This document shows, piece by piece, positions 21,602-34,998 of a stretch of DNA of 64,000 nt; positions within the stretch are counted from its first letter, which is position 1; each line of letters begins with the position of its first letter. The notes beneath the pieces are model-generated. The model was not told the origin of the DNA. It searched no databases and saw only the letters and a program-made list of their open reading frames with translations. This DNA is from Stutzerimonas degradans (GTDB lineage Bacteria; Pseudomonadota; Gammaproteobacteria; Pseudomonadales; Pseudomonadaceae). The stretch is taken from contig NZ_JAMOHV010000009.1 in NCBI RefSeq assembly GCF_024448505.1, positions 124,001 through 188,000 of the forward strand. The letters are read 5' to 3'. Position numbers and translations under genes: made by a program.

Positions 21602-21883
21602 TTAACGATACTCGCAGAGATAGGCAGTATCGGTAGCGACCTTCAGTTGGAACTTGCTGTTCGCCGGCACGGTGAACTGGGTGCCCGCGCCGAAGGTTTC
21701 GTATTTCTCGCTGCCGGGTAACTTCACGTCCAAACTGCCGGCAATCACATGCATGATTTCCAACTGACCAGTACCGAACTCATAGTCGCCCGCGGCCATG
21801 ACGCCGATGGTGGCTGGGCCTGCGGCCATGTCGAACGCGATGGATTTTACGGTGCCGTCGAAGTATTCGTTGACCTTGAACAT
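21602..21883 (-). CDS. ppnP: Pyrimidine/purine nucleoside phosphorylase PpnP
   Basis: Small cupin-fold protein (93 residues; DUF1255/YaiE family) that phosphorolyses nucleosides to the free base and ribose-1-phosphate. Family sequence is seen in [17 protein letters not shown], in [16 protein letters not shown] and in the C-terminal TAYLCEYR. The start MFKVNEY is preferred over an upstream in-frame ATG that would add 15 hydrophobic residues not found in the family. The stop converges on fliT. Confidence 0.9.
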   Translation of the reverse strand: MFKVNEYFDGTVKSIAFDMAAGPATIGVMAAGDYEFGTGQLEIMHVIAGSLDVKLPGSEKYETFGAGTQFTVPANSKFQLKVATDTAYLCEYR

Positions 21884-21997
21884 GGCGATTACCTGAAGGG
21901 TGAAAAAAAGGGTGGTCAGTATGCCCAAGTGCTACGTGGGCGTCATCTGCCGGTCGCGGGTGCGGTTGCGCAGTGAGTTGAGTGGTTGTCTGAGCGA

Positions 21998-22339
21998 TCA
22001 GCTGCGAAAGATGAAGTACACCGCCCCGACCAGGCACAGGCCGGCCCATAGGTAATCGAGCTTTAGCGGCTGTTGCATGTAAAGGACGCTGAAGGGTACG
22101 AAAACTGCCAGGGTGACGACTTCCTGCATGATCTTTAGCTGGCCGATCGATAGTTCGGTGTAACCGATGCGATTCGCCGGCACCATCAGCATGTACTCGA
22201 AGAAAGCGATGCCCCAACTGATCAGGGCGGCGATCAGCCACGGCTTGCCGTTCAAGGTTTTGAGGTGGCCATACCAAGCGAACGTCATGAACAGGTTGGA
22301 GCAGCAGAGCAGGGTGGCGGTTTGCAGCCAGATGGGCAT
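21998..22339 (-). CDS. DMT-superfamily small membrane protein (DUF486)
   Basis: A 113-residue integral membrane protein of the DUF486 family, with four predicted helices covering nearly all of it. Typical segments are FMTFAWYGHLK, the WGIAFFEY motif and the repeated ANRIGYTELSIGQLKIMQE stretch. The family is distantly related to drug/metabolite transporters and has no established substrate. It lies upstream of ppnP on the same strand with a 114-nt gap. Confidence 0.85.
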   Translation of the reverse strand: MPIWLQTATLLCCSNLFMTFAWYGHLKTLNGKPWLIAALISWGIAFFEYMLMVPANRIGYTELSIGQLKIMQEVVTLAVFVPFSVLYMQQPLKLDYLWAGLCLVGAVYFIFRS

Positions 22340-22470
22340 AGCGGAAGGCTCGTGAGGAGATGGGCGTCAAAGCCTATTCTGGGCGTGGTTACGTCGCAAT
22401 ACGCGCTTCTGGTGTGCGCAACTTCGTCTGAATTATTATCGTCTCCCTGTTTTTTGCTGGTCGTTCTTCC

Positions 22471-22722
22471 ATGGATTGCCGTCCTGGTTGCGGTGCTTGT
22501 TGCATCGCCCCTTCTATCAGTTCGCCGATACCCGGCATGCCACATGGCAAGGCCGCAGGCGAGCGCTGTGTGCATTTGTCGTCGCAGTTTCTCTGTCTAC
22601 TTTTCGGTGATCCACGGAGACCGGAGGTATGCACGGCGTTCGGCGCCGATCCGTTATGTTGTGGCACCAGTCGCGAAGAGGCGATTCGTTTGCTTGGGTG
22701 GTTGGAGCAGGCGACCGCCTGA
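22471..22722 (+). CDS. YkgJ-family cysteine cluster protein
   Basis: A short protein (83 residues) with the metal-binding N-terminal pattern C-x3-C-x2-C-C (Cys3, 7, 10, 11 in CRPGCGACC), followed by IPGMPHGKAAGERCVHL and a later FGDPRRPEVC. This spacing defines the YkgJ-type zinc/iron-chelating domain. The reaction is unknown. It converges on gltA, and a palindromic terminator separates the two. Confidence 0.85.
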   Translation: MDCRPGCGACCIAPSISSPIPGMPHGKAAGERCVHLSSQFLCLLFGDPRRPEVCTAFGADPLCCGTSREEAIRLLGWLEQATA

Positions 22723-22771
22723 GTGAGTCGTAGGCAGCTATAACCCTGCTAGAAGTAGTGTTGGATCCAGA

Positions 22772-22801
22772 AAAAAGAAAAGGCTGCCCGCGGGCAGCCT
22801 T
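22772..22801 (-). terminator. Terminator of gltA (bidirectional)
   Basis: A perfect 22-nt palindrome, AAGGCTGCCCG/CGGGCAGCCTT (22780-22801). Read on the minus strand it is followed by TTTCTTTTTT. It lies between the convergent YkgJ-type gene and gltA and can stop both. Confidence 0.88.
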
Positions 22802-22819
22802 CTCGTTTGGCTCCAGTGC

Positions 22820-24091
22820 TTAGCGCGGCAGATCGCGCTGTGCATGGCCAGTGTAAAGCTGGCGCGGACGCCCGATTTTCTGACCGGAGGCGATCATTTC
22901 CTTCCAGTGCGAAATCCAGCCCACAGTGCGCGACATCGCGAAGATCACGGTGAACATGCTCGTCGGAATGCCGATAGCCTTGAGGATGATGCCCGAATAG
23001 AAGTCCACGTTCGGGTACAGGTTGCGTTCGGCGAAGTAGGGATCCTTCAGGGCGATTTCTTCGAGCTTCATCGCCAGTTCCAGCTGCGGGTCATTGATGC
23101 CCAGCTCGCCCAGCACCTCGTCGCAGGTCTTCTTCATGACCTTGGCGCGCGGATCGAAGTTCTTGTAGACGCGATGGCCGAAGCCCATCAGTTTGAACGG
23201 ATCGTTCTTGTCCTTGGCCTTGGCCAGGAACTTCTCGATGTTCGATACGTCGCCGATTTCATCCAGCATGGTCAGCACGGCTTCGTTGGCGCCGCCGTGA
23301 GCAGGTCCCCAGAGGGCGGCGATGCCAGCTGCGATACAGGCGAACGGGTTGGCGCCGGTGGAGCCGGCCAGTCGCACGGTAGAAGTCGATGCGTTCTGCT
23401 CGTGATCAGCGTGCAGGATGAAGATGCGATCCATGGCATTCGCCAGCACCGGACTGATCGGTTTGATCTCGGCCGGGGTGTTGAACATCATGTGCAGGAA
23501 GTTTTCCGAATAGCTCAGATCATTGCGCGGATACATGATCGGCTGGCCCATGGAGTACTTGTACACCATGGCGGCGATGGTCGGCATCTTGGCGATCAGA
23601 CGATGCGCAGAGATTTCGCGATGCTGCGGGTTATTGATGTCCAGTGAGTCGTGATAGAACGCGGACAGGGCGCCTACGATGCCGCACATCACGGCCATCG
23701 GGTGGGCGTCGCGACGGAAGCCGTTGAGGAAGGTCTTCAGTTGCTCATGAACAATGGTGTGGTTCTTGATGGTGCTGACGAACTGGGCCTTCTGCTCGGT
23801 GGTCGGTAGTTCGCCGTTGAGCAGGAGATAGCAGGTTTCCAGATAGTCGGATTTTTCCGCCAGCTGCTCGATGGGGTAGCCGCGATGAAGCAGGATGCCC
23901 TTGTCGCCGTCGATATAGGTGATCTTGGACTCGCAAGAGGCGGTCGACATGAAGCCGGGATCGAAGGTGAAGTGACCCGTGGAGGTCAGGCTTCGGACGT
24001 CAATTACATCAGGCCCTACGGTACCGGTTAAAACGGGCAGTTCGACGGGGGCGGTGCCCTCGATGATCAACTGCGCTTTCTTGTCAGCCAT
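22820..24091 (-). CDS. gltA: Citrate synthase
   Basis: Condenses oxaloacetate and acetyl-CoA to citrate. This is a type II (hexameric, NADH-sensitive class) enzyme of 423 residues with the catalytic His in the [11 protein letters not shown] motif, a second active-site His in [10 protein letters not shown], and the catalytic Asp region near FYSG. It is divergent from sdhCDAB, the usual Pseudomonas arrangement. A sigma-70 promoter lies about 50 nt upstream of the ATG on the minus strand. Confidence 0.97.
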   Translation of the reverse strand: MADKKAQLIIEGTAPVELPVLTGTVGPDVIDVRSLTSTGHFTFDPGFMSTASCESKITYIDGDKGILLHRGYPIEQLAEKSDYLETCYLLLNGELPTTEQKAQFVSTIKNHTIVHEQLKTFLNGFRRDAHPMAVMCGIVGALSAFYHDSLDINNPQHREISAHRLIAKMPTIAAMVYKYSMGQPIMYPRNDLSYSENFLHMMFNTPAEIKPISPVLANAMDRIFILHADHEQNASTSTVRLAGSTGANPFACIAAGIAALWGPAHGGANEAVLTMLDEIGDVSNIEKFLAKAKDKNDPFKLMGFGHRVYKNFDPRAKVMKKTCDEVLGELGINDPQLELAMKLEEIALKDPYFAERNLYPNVDFYSGIILKAIGIPTSMFTVIFAMSRTVGWISHWKEMIASGQKIGRPRQLYTGHAQRDLPR

Positions 24092-24149
24092 GTATGGCCT
24101 CCTGTTTTGTGCTTGGAATCATCATGGCCCCCCACGCAGGGCCCGCATC

Positions 24150-24177
24150 ACTATAGTGTGATAAATCGCAAAGTCAA
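24150..24177 (-). promoter_or_regulatory. Sigma-70 promoter of gltA
   Basis: On the minus strand: TTGACT (24172-24177), a 16-nt spacer, TATAGT (24150-24155). The predicted start near 24143 leaves a leader of about 52 nt to the gltA ATG. Confidence 0.75.
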
Positions 24178-24290
24178 TTTGCTCGAACCCATGCTGCAGA
24201 GGGGTTTGCGGGGTATCGGTGCAGCATGGGGCGACTGTTTACGGCATTTATATAGGGGCTGCCATCCGCCTTTAGTGGCACTTCACCACA

Positions 24291-24319
24291 TTGTCATTAG
24301 TGACCTAACTGTTTATACT
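24291..24319 (+). promoter_or_regulatory. Sigma-70 promoter of sdhCDAB
   Basis: TTGTCA (24291-24296), a 17-nt spacer, TATACT (24314-24319): one mismatch from consensus in each box. The predicted start near 24326 gives a leader of about 125 nt before sdhC. Confidence 0.8.
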
Positions 24320-24450
24320 CGGAAACCGACCGGCAGGGGCCTTACAGGCGACATTCTGTAGGTTGTCACTCGTGGGTAGCGGGTACTGCTGCGTACTCTT
24401 CCCAACAACTTTGCCCTGCGTTCAGGGGCTCTCAAGTGTGAAAAGAAGCC

Positions 24451-24825
24451 GTGAAAAGCCAACGACCTGTAAACCTAGATCTTAGGACAATAAAACTCCC
24501 AATCACTGCTTACACGTCGATTCTCCACCGTGTATCCGGTGTCATTCTGTTCGTCGGTATCGCCCTGTTGTTGCTTGCGCTCGATACCTCGTTGTCTTCT
24601 CCAGAAGGCTTCGAGGAGGTTCGAGAGTATCTGGGTGGTCCGCTGGCGAAGCTGATTAGCTGGGGGCTGCTGTCTGCACTGCTGTACCACCTCGTGGCAG
24701 GTGTTCGTCACCTGATCATGGATGCCGGCCACGGTGAGACGCTGGAAGGCGGCAAGCTGGGCTCGAAAATCGTAATCGCCGTTTCGGTGGTGCTGATCGT
24801 TCTGGCGGGGGTGTGGATATGGTAA
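24451..24825 (+). CDS. sdhC: Succinate dehydrogenase cytochrome b556 subunit
   Basis: Membrane anchor of complex II that helps bind quinone and heme b. The 124-residue protein has three predicted helices and the family motif SILHRVSGVILF, with the heme-ligand His in the second helix (LLYHLVAGVRHLIMD). It starts at GTG, which puts the conserved RPVNLDLRTIKLP at the N-terminus. The stop overlaps the sdhD start by 7 nt. Confidence 0.95.
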   Translation: MKSQRPVNLDLRTIKLPITAYTSILHRVSGVILFVGIALLLLALDTSLSSPEGFEEVREYLGGPLAKLISWGLLSALLYHLVAGVRHLIMDAGHGETLEGGKLGSKIVIAVSVVLIVLAGVWIW

Positions 24826-25187
24826 CCAATGTCACAAACTTTTCGCGTTCAGGCCTCTATGACTGGATGGCGCAGCGCGTTTCTGCGGTGGTCCTCGCGG
24901 CTTATTTTCTGTTCCTGCTGGGTTATCTGATCGCAAATCCAGGGCTGGAGTATGCGCAGTGGCATGAGCTTTTCTCTGCCAATTGGATGCGGATTTTCAG
25001 TCTGCTGGCTTTGGTTGCCCTGAGTGTGCACGCGTGGGTGGGTATGTGGACGATTTCCACCGACTACCTGACCAACATGGCGATCGGTAAGTGGGCTACC
25101 GGTGTGCGTTTCCTGTTCCAGGCGGGGTGTGGCATTGCCATGTTCACCTTCTTCGTCTGGGGCGTGCAGATTCTGTGGGGTATCTGA
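24819..25187 (+). CDS. sdhD: Succinate dehydrogenase membrane anchor subunit
   Basis: Second anchor subunit of complex II: 122 residues, three predicted helices. The conserved opening GLYDWMAQRVSAVVLAAYF is followed by a heme-ligand region at VALSVHAWVGMWTISTDYL. The ATG at 24819 is preferred over a GTG two codons upstream. It is translationally coupled to sdhC and lies 3 nt before sdhA. Confidence 0.94.
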   Translation: MVTNVTNFSRSGLYDWMAQRVSAVVLAAYFLFLLGYLIANPGLEYAQWHELFSANWMRIFSLLALVALSVHAWVGMWTISTDYLTNMAIGKWATGVRFLFQAGCGIAMFTFFVWGVQILWGI

Positions 25188-25190
25188 TTC

Positions 25191-26963
25191 ATGGCTAATA
25201 TTCGTACGCTTTCCTTCGACGCCATCATCGTAGGTGGCGGTGGCGCCGGTATGCGCGCGGCACTGCAGCTGTCGCAGTCCGGCCACAAGACCGCGGTGGT
25301 CACCAAAGTCTTCCCGACTCGCTCTCACACCGTTTCCGCTCAGGGTGGCATCACCTGCGCCATCGCGTCGGCCGACCCGAACGATGATTGGCGCTGGCAC
25401 ATGTACGATACCGTCAAGGGCTCCGACTATATCGGTGACCAGGACGCTATCGAGTACATGTGTTCCGTAGGACCGGAAGCCGTGTTCGAGCTCGAGCACA
25501 TGGGGCTGCCGTTCTCCCGTACCGAGCAGGGTCGCATCTATCAGCGTCCGTTCGGTGGGCAGTCCAAGGACTTCGGCAAGGGTGGCCAGGCTGCGCGGAC
25601 CTGCGCTGCAGCTGACCGTACCGGTCACGCGCTGCTGCATACTCTCTATCAAGGCAACCTGAAGAACGACACCGTTTTCCTCAACGAGTGGTACGCGGTC
25701 GATCTGGTGAAAAACCAGGACGGCGCTGTCGTGGGTGTCATCGCCATCTGCATCGAAACTGGCGAAACTGTCTACATCCGTTCGAAAGCTACCGTTCTTG
25801 CCACCGGTGGTGCTGGTCGTATCTATGCTTCGACCACCAATGCCCTGATCAATACCGGTGACGGCGTGGGCATGGCCCTGCGTGCCGGCGTGCCGGTTCA
25901 GGACATCGAGATGTGGCAGTTCCACCCGACCGGTATTGCCGGTGCTGGCGTGCTGGTGACCGAAGGTTGCCGCGGTGAAGGCGGTTATCTGATCAACAAG
26001 CATGGCGAGCGCTTCATGGAGCGTTACGCGCCGAACGCTAAGGATCTGGCCGGTCGTGACGTCGTTGCACGTTCGATGGTCAAGGAAATCCTGGCGGGCA
26101 ACGGCTGTGGCCCGGATGGCGATCATGTAATGCTGAAGCTGGATCACCTGGGCGAGGAAGTGCTGCACAGCCGCCTGCCAGGTATCTGCGAACTGTCGAA
26201 GACCTTCGCTCACGTCGACCCGGTTACCGCACCGGTACCGGTCGTGCCGACCTGCCATTACATGATGGGTGGTATCGCCACCAACATTCATGGTCAGGCA
26301 ATCACGCAGGACGCCAGCGGCAACGACAAGATCATCGACGGTCTTTTCGCAGTCGGCGAAGTGGCTTGCGTATCCGTGCACGGTGCCAATCGCCTGGGCG
26401 GCAACTCGCTGCTCGACCTAGTGGTCTTCGGTCGTGCGGCCGGTCTGCATCTGGAGAAGGCCCTCAAGGAGGGCATCGAGCATCGCGGTGCTAGCGAAAC
26501 TGATCTGGATGTCGCTCTTGGTCGTCTTGCAGGCATCAACGAGCGCACCACTGGTGAGGACGTTGCTCCGCTGCGCAAGGAACTGCAGAACTGCATGCAA
26601 AACTACTTCGGCGTGTTCCGTACCGGCGAATACATGCAGAAAGGTATCGCCCAGCTGGTCGATCTGCGTCAGCGCATCGCCAACGTGAAGATCTCTGACA
26701 AGAGCCAGGCGTTCAACACCGCGCGCATCGAAGCGCTCGAACTGCAGAACCTGCTGGAAGTTGCCGAAGCCACGGCGATTGCGGCGGAAACCCGCAAAGA
26801 ATCCCGTGGTGCGCATGCTCGCGAGGACTTCGAAGAGCGTGACGATGAGAACTGGCTGTGCCACACCCTGTACTTTCCGGGTGAGAAGCGCGTTGCCAAG
26901 CGTGCCGTGAACTTCGCTCCGAAGACCGTTCCGGCCTTCGAGCCCAAGGTTCGGACTTATTGA
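25191..26963 (+). CDS. sdhA: Succinate dehydrogenase flavoprotein subunit
   Basis: Catalytic subunit oxidising succinate to fumarate with covalently bound FAD. The 590-residue protein has the FAD-binding [11 protein letters not shown] motif, the flavinylated His in [10 protein letters not shown], and the substrate-site motifs [11 protein letters not shown], the RGEGGYL stretch and [14 protein letters not shown]. It ends in the C-terminal helical domain and [11 protein letters not shown]. It is full length and part of the sdhCDAB operon. Confidence 0.98.
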   Translation: MANIRTLSFDAIIVGGGGAGMRAALQLSQSGHKTAVVTKVFPTRSHTVSAQGGITCAIASADPNDDWRWHMYDTVKGSDYIGDQDAIEYMCSVGPEAVFELEHMGLPFSRTEQGRIYQRPFGGQSKDFGKGGQAARTCAAADRTGHALLHTLYQGNLKNDTVFLNEWYAVDLVKNQDGAVVGVIAICIETGETVYIRSKATVLATGGAGRIYASTTNALINTGDGVGMALRAGVPVQDIEMWQFHPTGIAGAGVLVTEGCRGEGGYLINKHGERFMERYAPNAKDLAGRDVVARSMVKEILAGNGCGPDGDHVMLKLDHLGEEVLHSRLPGICELSKTFAHVDPVTAPVPVVPTCHYMMGGIATNIHGQAITQDASGNDKIIDGLFAVGEVACVSVHGANRLGGNSLLDLVVFGRAAGLHLEKALKEGIEHRGASETDLDVALGRLAGINERTTGEDVAPLRKELQNCMQNYFGVFRTGEYMQKGIAQLVDLRQRIANVKISDKSQAFNTARIEALELQNLLEVAEATAIAAETRKESRGAHAREDFEERDDENWLCHTLYFPGEKRVAKRAVNFAPKTVPAFEPKVRTY

Positions 26964-26974
26964 GGTCGCCGAAT

Positions 26975-27679
26975 ATGTTGCAAGTGAGTGTTTATCGCTA
27001 CAACCCCGATCAGGACGAAAAGCCGTTCATGCAGGATTTTCAGGTCAATACCGACGGTAAAGACCTGATGGTTCTCGACGTCTTGGCTCTGATCAAGGAA
27101 CAGGACCAGGGTTTCTCTTATCGTCGCTCCTGCCGTGAAGGTGTGTGTGGCTCCGACGGCATGAACATCAACGGCAAGAATGGCCTGGCCTGCATCACCC
27201 CGCTGTCTGCTGTGGTGAAGGGCAATAAGCTGGTTATTCGTCCGTTGCCGGGGCTGCCGGTCATTCGTGACTTGGTCGTCGATATGAGCATCTTCTATAA
27301 GCAGTACGAGAAGGTGCGCCCTTATCTGATGAACGATACGCCACCTCCGGCTATCGAACGTCTGCAGAGCCCGGAAGATCGCGAGAAGCTGGATGGACTG
27401 TACGAGTGCATTCTTTGCGCTTGCTGCTCGACCAGTTGCCCGTCCTTCTGGTGGAACCCAGACAAGTTCCTTGGTCCGGCTGCGTCGCTGCAAGCCTATC
27501 GTTTCCTGGCTGATAGCCGGGACACGGAAACCGAGGAGCGTTTGGCAGCACTGGACGATCCGTTCAGCGTGTTCCGTTGCCGTGGCATCATGAACTGCGT
27601 TGATGTCTGTCCGAAAGGGCTGAATCCGACCAAGGCGATTGGTCACATTCGCAACATGCTGCTGCAGAGCGGTACTTGA
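26975..27679 (+). CDS. sdhB: Succinate dehydrogenase iron-sulfur subunit
   Basis: Electron-transfer subunit linking FAD to quinone. The 234-residue protein has plant-type [2Fe-2S] ligands (CREGVCGSDGM ... LAC), then two C-terminal clusters: CILCACCSTSCP for [4Fe-4S] and CRGIMNCVDVCPKGLNP for [3Fe-4S]/[4Fe-4S]. The ATG at 26975 follows GAGGT; an in-frame TTG overlapping the sdhA stop is unlikely. Confidence 0.97.
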   Translation: MLQVSVYRYNPDQDEKPFMQDFQVNTDGKDLMVLDVLALIKEQDQGFSYRRSCREGVCGSDGMNINGKNGLACITPLSAVVKGNKLVIRPLPGLPVIRDLVVDMSIFYKQYEKVRPYLMNDTPPPAIERLQSPEDREKLDGLYECILCACCSTSCPSFWWNPDKFLGPAASLQAYRFLADSRDTETEERLAALDDPFSVFRCRGIMNCVDVCPKGLNPTKAIGHIRNMLLQSGT

Positions 27680-27969
27680 TGATAGGGCGGTCGTGAGCGC
27701 TTCGCTGGCTGCGAACGACCGACACTGTATTGCTGTGGTATCTGCGGCGCCGGAGTAACATCCAGGCGCCGTAGCTTTAGTAGGAATTTCAGCCCAAAAA
27801 GTCGGAATTCCACTCTGAAAATTTGTTGACCAGCAGGAGCATCCGGGGCAGTTCCCGGAAACTATCTGCGCGGTCCGTAGTGGCTTTACCTGAGTCGCTG
27901 CTTCAGAACTTGGGAAGTCATGCTGCGGTCTCCACGCTGGTGGTGTCTCCTTATCAAAGGTGACCAGAC
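27680..27969. other. sdhB-sucA intergenic region with two stem-loops
   Basis: A 290-nt non-coding gap. Inverted repeats CGGTCGT/ACGACCG (27687-27720) and CGGCGCC/GGCGCCG (27745-27771) follow sdhB; neither has a T-tract. The rest is the sucA leader, with no promoter I can assign confidently. Confidence 0.5.
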
Positions 27970-30801
27970 ATGCAAGAAAGCGTAATGCAGCGCATGTGGG
28001 ACAGCGCCCACCTATCCGGTGGTAACGCTGCCTATGTGGAAGAGCTTTATGAGCTCTACCTGCACGACCCCAACGCAGTGCCCGAAGAGTGGCGCACTTA
28101 TTTCCAGAAGTTGCCTTCTGGCGGCAGCGCGGCAGCAGACGTGTCGCACTCGACGATTCGTGATCATTTCGTGTTGCTGGCGAAGAACCAGCGTCGCGCA
28201 CAGCCTGTCTCTGCAGGCAGTGTCAGCAGCGAGCATGAGAAGAAGCAGGTCGAAGTCCTACGGCTGATCCAGGCATATCGACTGCGGGGTCATCAAGCGG
28301 CGCAGCTTGATCCCCTGGCACTGCAGCAGCGTCCGGTTCCCGCTGATCTTGCGATCACCAACTACGGTCTGACCGACGCAGATTTGGATACCGTCTTCCG
28401 CACTGGCGATCTGGCGATAGGCAAAGACGAAGCCAGCTTGCGTGAAATCCTGAAGGCGCTGCAAGAGACGTATTGCCGCACCATCGGCGCGGAGTTTGCC
28501 CATATCGTTGATTCCGAGCAGCGCAACTGGTTCATCCAGCGCGTTGAAAGCGTACGTAGCCGTCCCGAATTCTCGCCGGAAATCAAGGGCCATCTACTGG
28601 AGCGACTGACAGCCGCTGAAGGGCTGGAAAAATATCTCGGCACCAAATATCCGGGGACCAAGCGTTTCGGTCTAGAGGGAGGTGAGAGCCTGATTCCGAT
28701 GCTGGACGAAATCATCCAGCGCTCCGGCTCCTACGGCACCAAGGAAATCGTCATCGGCATGGCCCACCGCGGCCGCCTCAACGTGCTGGTCAATACCTTC
28801 GGCAAGAATCCGCGCGACCTGTTCGACGAATTCGAAGGCAAGAAGGTCGAAGGCCTCAGCTCCGGTGACGTCAAGTATCACCAAGGTTTCTCTTCCAACG
28901 TAATGACTCCCGGTGGAGAGATCCATCTGGCGATGGCTTTCAACCCCTCGCACCTGGAAATCGTTTCGCCGGTGGTCGAAGGTTCGGTGCGTGCTCGTCA
29001 GGATCGTCGCTGTGATCCAGCCGGCGACAAGGTTCTTCCGGTAACCATCCACGGTGACGCCGCTGTCGCCGGTCAGGGCGTGGTGATGGAAACCTTCCAG
29101 ATGTCGCAGACGCGTGCGTACCGCACCGGCGGCACGATCCGCATCGTGGTTAACAACCAGGTCGGCTTTACCACTAACAAGCAGGAAGATGCGCGCTCCA
29201 CCGAGTACGCGACCGACGTTGCGAAGATGATCCAAGCGCCGATCTTCCACGTTAACGCAGACGATCCTGAAGCGGTGCTGTTCGTCACCCAGCTCGCGGT
29301 GGATTATCGGATGCAGTTCAAGCGCGATATCGTGCTGGACCTGATCTGCTATCGCCGTCGCGGTCATAACGAGGCCGACGAGCCGAGCGGCACCCAGCCG
29401 CTGATGTATCAGAAGATCGCCAAGCAACGCACCACCCGTGAGCTGTACGCAGATGCGCTCATCCAGTCCAATGTGCTGGACGCTGAACGTGTTCAGGCCA
29501 AGGTCGATGAGTATCGCACCGCGCTGGATAACGGGCTGCACGTGGTCAAGAGCCTAGTCAAGGAGCCGAACAAGGAACTCTTCGTTGACTGGCGCCCGTA
29601 TCTGGGCCATGCGTGGACCGCACGTCATGACACCAGCTTCGATCTGAAGACTCTGCAGGATCTGTCCAGCAAGTTGCTGAGCGTCCCGGAAGGCTTTGTC
29701 GTCCAGCGCCAGGTGGCCAAGATCCTTGAAGACCGGCAGAAGATGGGCGCGGGAGCGCTGGCCATCAACTGGGGCTTCGCGGAGACCATGGCCTACGCAA
29801 CGCTGCTGTTCGAAGGCCACCCAGTGCGTATCTCTGGCCAGGACGTCGGTCGCGGCACCTTCTCGCATCGCCATGCTGCGTTGCACAATCAGAAGGACGG
29901 CAGCACCTACATCCCGCTCCAGCACATCTATGAAGGGCAGCCGCGTTTCGATCTGTACGACTCGTTCCTTTCCGAGGAAGCGGTTCTGGCGTTCGAATAT
30001 GGCTATGCCACTACTACTCCCAACGCCCTCGTGGTTTGGGAGGCGCAGTTCGGCGACTTCGCCAACGGTGCGCAGGTCGTTATCGACCAGTTCATCACCA
30101 GCGGCGAACACAAGTGGGGCCGTCTCTGCGGTCTGACCATGCTGCTGCCGCATGGTTATGAAGGGCAGGGCCCGGAGCATTCCTCCGCACGTCTGGAGCG
30201 CTATCTGCAACTGTGCGCCGAGCAGAACATCCAGGTCTGCGTACCAACCACCCCGGCTCAGGTTTATCACATGTTGCGTCGGCAGGCGATTCGCCCGCTG
30301 CGCAAGCCGCTGATCGCCCTGACGCCGAAGTCGCTGTTGCGTCACAAGCTCGCGATCTCGACGCTGGAGGAGCTTACCGAGGGTTCGTTCCAGACCGTTA
30401 TCCCGGAGATCGATCCGATCGAAGCGGCCAAGGTCGAGCGCGTGATCATGTGCAGCGGCAAGGTCTACTACGACCTGCTGGAAAAGCGCCGCAACGAAGG
30501 TCGCGACGATATCGCCATCGTGCGTATCGAGCAGCTCTATCCGTTCCCTGAGGAGGACCTCGCCGAGGTGCTGGCGCCTTATCAGAACGTCAAGCACATC
30601 ATCTGGTGTCAGGAAGAGCCGATGAATCAGGGCGCGTGGTACTGCAGCCAGCACCATATGCGCCGCGTCGCGACTGCGCATAAGAAGGAACTGTTCCTGC
30701 AATACGCTGGTCGTGATGCATCCGCGGCCCCGGCGGTCGGTTATGCATCGATGCATGCCGAACAGCAGGAAAAGCTCCTGCAGGACGCCTTCACCGTTTA
30801 A
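27970..30801 (+). CDS. sucA: 2-Oxoglutarate dehydrogenase E1 component
   Basis: Thiamine-diphosphate E1 of the 2-oxoglutarate dehydrogenase complex: decarboxylates 2-oxoglutarate and succinylates the lipoyl group of SucB. The 943-residue protein has an N-terminal helix for E2 binding ([22 protein letters not shown]), the [13 protein letters not shown] active-site segment, the ThDP/Mg motif region around NNQVGFTTN, and the C-terminal transketolase domain ([15 protein letters not shown]). It is co-oriented with sucB after 74 nt. Confidence 0.98.
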   Translation: MQESVMQRMWDSAHLSGGNAAYVEELYELYLHDPNAVPEEWRTYFQKLPSGGSAAADVSHSTIRDHFVLLAKNQRRAQPVSAGSVSSEHEKKQVEVLRLIQAYRLRGHQAAQLDPLALQQRPVPADLAITNYGLTDADLDTVFRTGDLAIGKDEASLREILKALQETYCRTIGAEFAHIVDSEQRNWFIQRVESVRSRPEFSPEIKGHLLERLTAAEGLEKYLGTKYPGTKRFGLEGGESLIPMLDEIIQRSGSYGTKEIVIGMAHRGRLNVLVNTFGKNPRDLFDEFEGKKVEGLSSGDVKYHQGFSSNVMTPGGEIHLAMAFNPSHLEIVSPVVEGSVRARQDRRCDPAGDKVLPVTIHGDAAVAGQGVVMETFQMSQTRAYRTGGTIRIVVNNQVGFTTNKQEDARSTEYATDVAKMIQAPIFHVNADDPEAVLFVTQLAVDYRMQFKRDIVLDLICYRRRGHNEADEPSGTQPLMYQKIAKQRTTRELYADALIQSNVLDAERVQAKVDEYRTALDNGLHVVKSLVKEPNKELFVDWRPYLGHAWTARHDTSFDLKTLQDLSSKLLSVPEGFVVQRQVAKILEDRQKMGAGALAINWGFAETMAYATLLFEGHPVRISGQDVGRGTFSHRHAALHNQKDGSTYIPLQHIYEGQPRFDLYDSFLSEEAVLAFEYGYATTTPNALVVWEAQFGDFANGAQVVIDQFITSGEHKWGRLCGLTMLLPHGYEGQGPEHSSARLERYLQLCAEQNIQVCVPTTPAQVYHMLRRQAIRPLRKPLIALTPKSLLRHKLAISTLEELTEGSFQTVIPEIDPIEAAKVERVIMCSGKVYYDLLEKRRNEGRDDIAIVRIEQLYPFPEEDLAEVLAPYQNVKHIIWCQEEPMNQGAWYCSQHHMRRVATAHKKELFLQYAGRDASAAPAVGYASMHAEQQEKLLQDAFTV

Positions 30802-30817
30802 TCCATTGCTATTGCGA

Positions 30818-30840
30818 GAGGCCGCGCACGACGCGGCCTC
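30818..30840 (+). promoter_or_regulatory. Stem-loop between sucA and sucB
   Basis: A 9-bp perfect stem, GAGGCCGCG/CGCGGCCTC, with a 5-nt loop in the 74-nt gap. There is no T-tract, so it is more likely an mRNA stabiliser or processing signal than a terminator. Confidence 0.5.
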
Positions 30841-30875
30841 GATGCAGAAAATCGAATCAAATAGGACTCCTGATA

Positions 30876-33630
<2,755 letters not shown>

Positions 33631-33648
33631 TCGCTAAACGCTTTTTGT

Positions 33649-33695
33649 GAAAAAAGCCCGGCCTGTTCCTAGGAACACGTCGGGCTTTTCTTTGA
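33649..33695 (+). terminator. Intrinsic terminator after lpdG
   Basis: An A-rich run and AAAAGCCCG ... CGGGCTTTT stem with an interior CCTAGG palindrome, followed by TTTTCTTT. It separates the sucAB-lpdG transcript from sucCD. Confidence 0.85.
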
Positions 33696-33725
33696 CTAAA
33701 GTAGAATGCTTTTCGGTCAATACAG

Positions 33726-33760
33726 GTTCCTGAAAGGTATCTCGAATAGTTTTCAGGAAC
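33726..33760 (+). promoter_or_regulatory. Perfect 10-bp inverted repeat in the sucC leader
   Basis: GTTCCTGAAA (33726-33735) and TTTCAGGAAC (33751-33760) separated by 15 nt, between the lpdG terminator and sucC. It may be an operator (arm centres about two helical turns apart) or an mRNA hairpin. No regulator can be named from the sequence. Confidence 0.45.
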
Positions 33761-33831
33761 TTGCGTTGAAGGGGGCAGGGCGCGTCAGGGGCCCTGCTTG
33801 AATGCAGTACCTAAAAACAACGGTAAGAAGC

Positions 33832-34998
33832 ATGAATCTTCACGAGTACCAAGGTAAGCAGCTGTTCGCTGAATATGGTCTGCCGGTTTCCAAGGGCTAT
33901 GCGGTCGACAGCCCGAAAGAAGCTGCCGAGGCCTGCGACAAGATCGGTGGCACCGAGTGGGTGGTCAAAGCGCAGGTCCATGCCGGCGGTCGCGGCAAGG
34001 CGGGCGGCGTCAAGCTGGTTCGCAGCAAGGACGAAGCCCGAGCCTTCGCCCAGCAATGGCTCGACAAGCGACTGGTAACCTACCAGACCGACGCCAACGG
34101 GCAGCCGGTCAGCAAGATCCTCGTCGAAGCCTGCACCGATATCGACAAGGAACTCTACCTGGGCGCGGTCGTTGATCGTGCCAGCCGGCGCATCGTGTTC
34201 ATGGCGTCCACCGAAGGTGGTGTGGATATCGAGAAGGTCGCGCATGACACCCCGGAAAAGATTCTCAAGGCGACCATCGATCCGCTAGTCGGTGCGCAGC
34301 CGTTCCAGGCGCGTGAACTGGCGTTCCAGCTGGGGCTGAAAGGCGATCAGGTTAAACAGTTCGTGCACATCTTCGTCGGCCTGGCGCAGCTGTTCAAGGA
34401 TTACGACCTCGCGCTGCTGGAAGTGAATCCGCTGGTGATCAAGAAGGACGGCAACCTGCATTGCCTGGACGCCAAGATCAACATCGACAGCAACGCTATC
34501 TATCGCCAGCCGAAGCTGCGTGACATGGCCGACCCGTCGCAGGATGACCCGCGCGAGGCGCATGCGGCCAAGTGGGAGCTCAACTACGTCGCTCTGGACG
34601 GCAACATCGGTTGCATGGTCAACGGTGCGGGACTGGCGATGGGCACCATGGATATCGTCAACCTGCACGGCGGCAAGCCGGCCAACTTCCTCGATGTCGG
34701 CGGTGGTGCCACTGAGGAGCGCGTCACCGAGGCGTTCAAAATCATCCTCTCCGACAGCAACGTCGCCGCGGTGTTGGTGAACATCTTCGGTGGCATCGTG
34801 CGTTGCGACATGATCGCCGAGGGCATCATCGGAGCAGTGCGCGAAGTAGGCGTGCAGGTACCGGTAGTGGTGCGGTTGGAGGGCAATAATGCCGACCTGG
34901 GCGCCAAGATGCTGAGCAAAAGCGGGCTGAACATCATCGGTGCGCAGAGCCTGACCGATGCGGCCATTCAGGTTGTCAAAGCCGCGGAGGGCAAGTAA
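33832..34998 (+). CDS. sucC: Succinyl-CoA synthetase beta subunit
   Basis: ATP-grasp beta subunit of succinyl-CoA ligase (substrate-level phosphorylation). The 388-residue protein begins with [16 protein letters not shown] and has the ATP-grasp segment [18 protein letters not shown] and the C-terminal [10 protein letters not shown] motif for binding the phosphohistidine loop. The start at 33832 is preferred over an upstream in-frame ATG because it gives the invariant family N-terminus. Its stop overlaps the sucD start in TAATG. Confidence 0.97.
   Translation: MNLHEYQGKQLFAEYGLPVSKGYAVDSPKEAAEACDKIGGTEWVVKAQVHAGGRGKAGGVKLVRSKDEARAFAQQWLDKRLVTYQTDANGQPVSKILVEACTDIDKELYLGAVVDRASRRIVFMASTEGGVDIEKVAHDTPEKILKATIDPLVGAQPFQARELAFQLGLKGDQVKQFVHIFVGLAQLFKDYDLALLEVNPLVIKKDGNLHCLDAKINIDSNAIYRQPKLRDMADPSQDDPREAHAAKWELNYVALDGNIGCMVNGAGLAMGTMDIVNLHGGKPANFLDVGGGATEERVTEAFKIILSDSNVAAVLVNIFGGIVRCDMIAEGIIGAVREVGVQVPVVVRLEGNNADLGAKMLSKSGLNIIGAQSLTDAAIQVVKAAEGK

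Larger units (their letters stand above)
24092..24450. other. Divergent gltA/sdhC intergenic region
   Basis: A 359-nt non-coding segment holding two divergent sigma-70 promoters (annotated separately) whose -35 elements are more than 110 bp apart. A leader of about 125 nt precedes sdhC, long enough for post-transcriptional control, but I see no clear small-RNA site. Confidence 0.75.

Noticed and set aside
24849..26381. 510-codon antisense frame opposite sdhD-sdhA
   Set aside because: No start context, no domain, and it is fully explained by third-position GC bias of sdhA.
30818..30840. sucA-sucB hairpin as a terminator
   Set aside because: It has no T-tract and lies between two genes that must be co-expressed.
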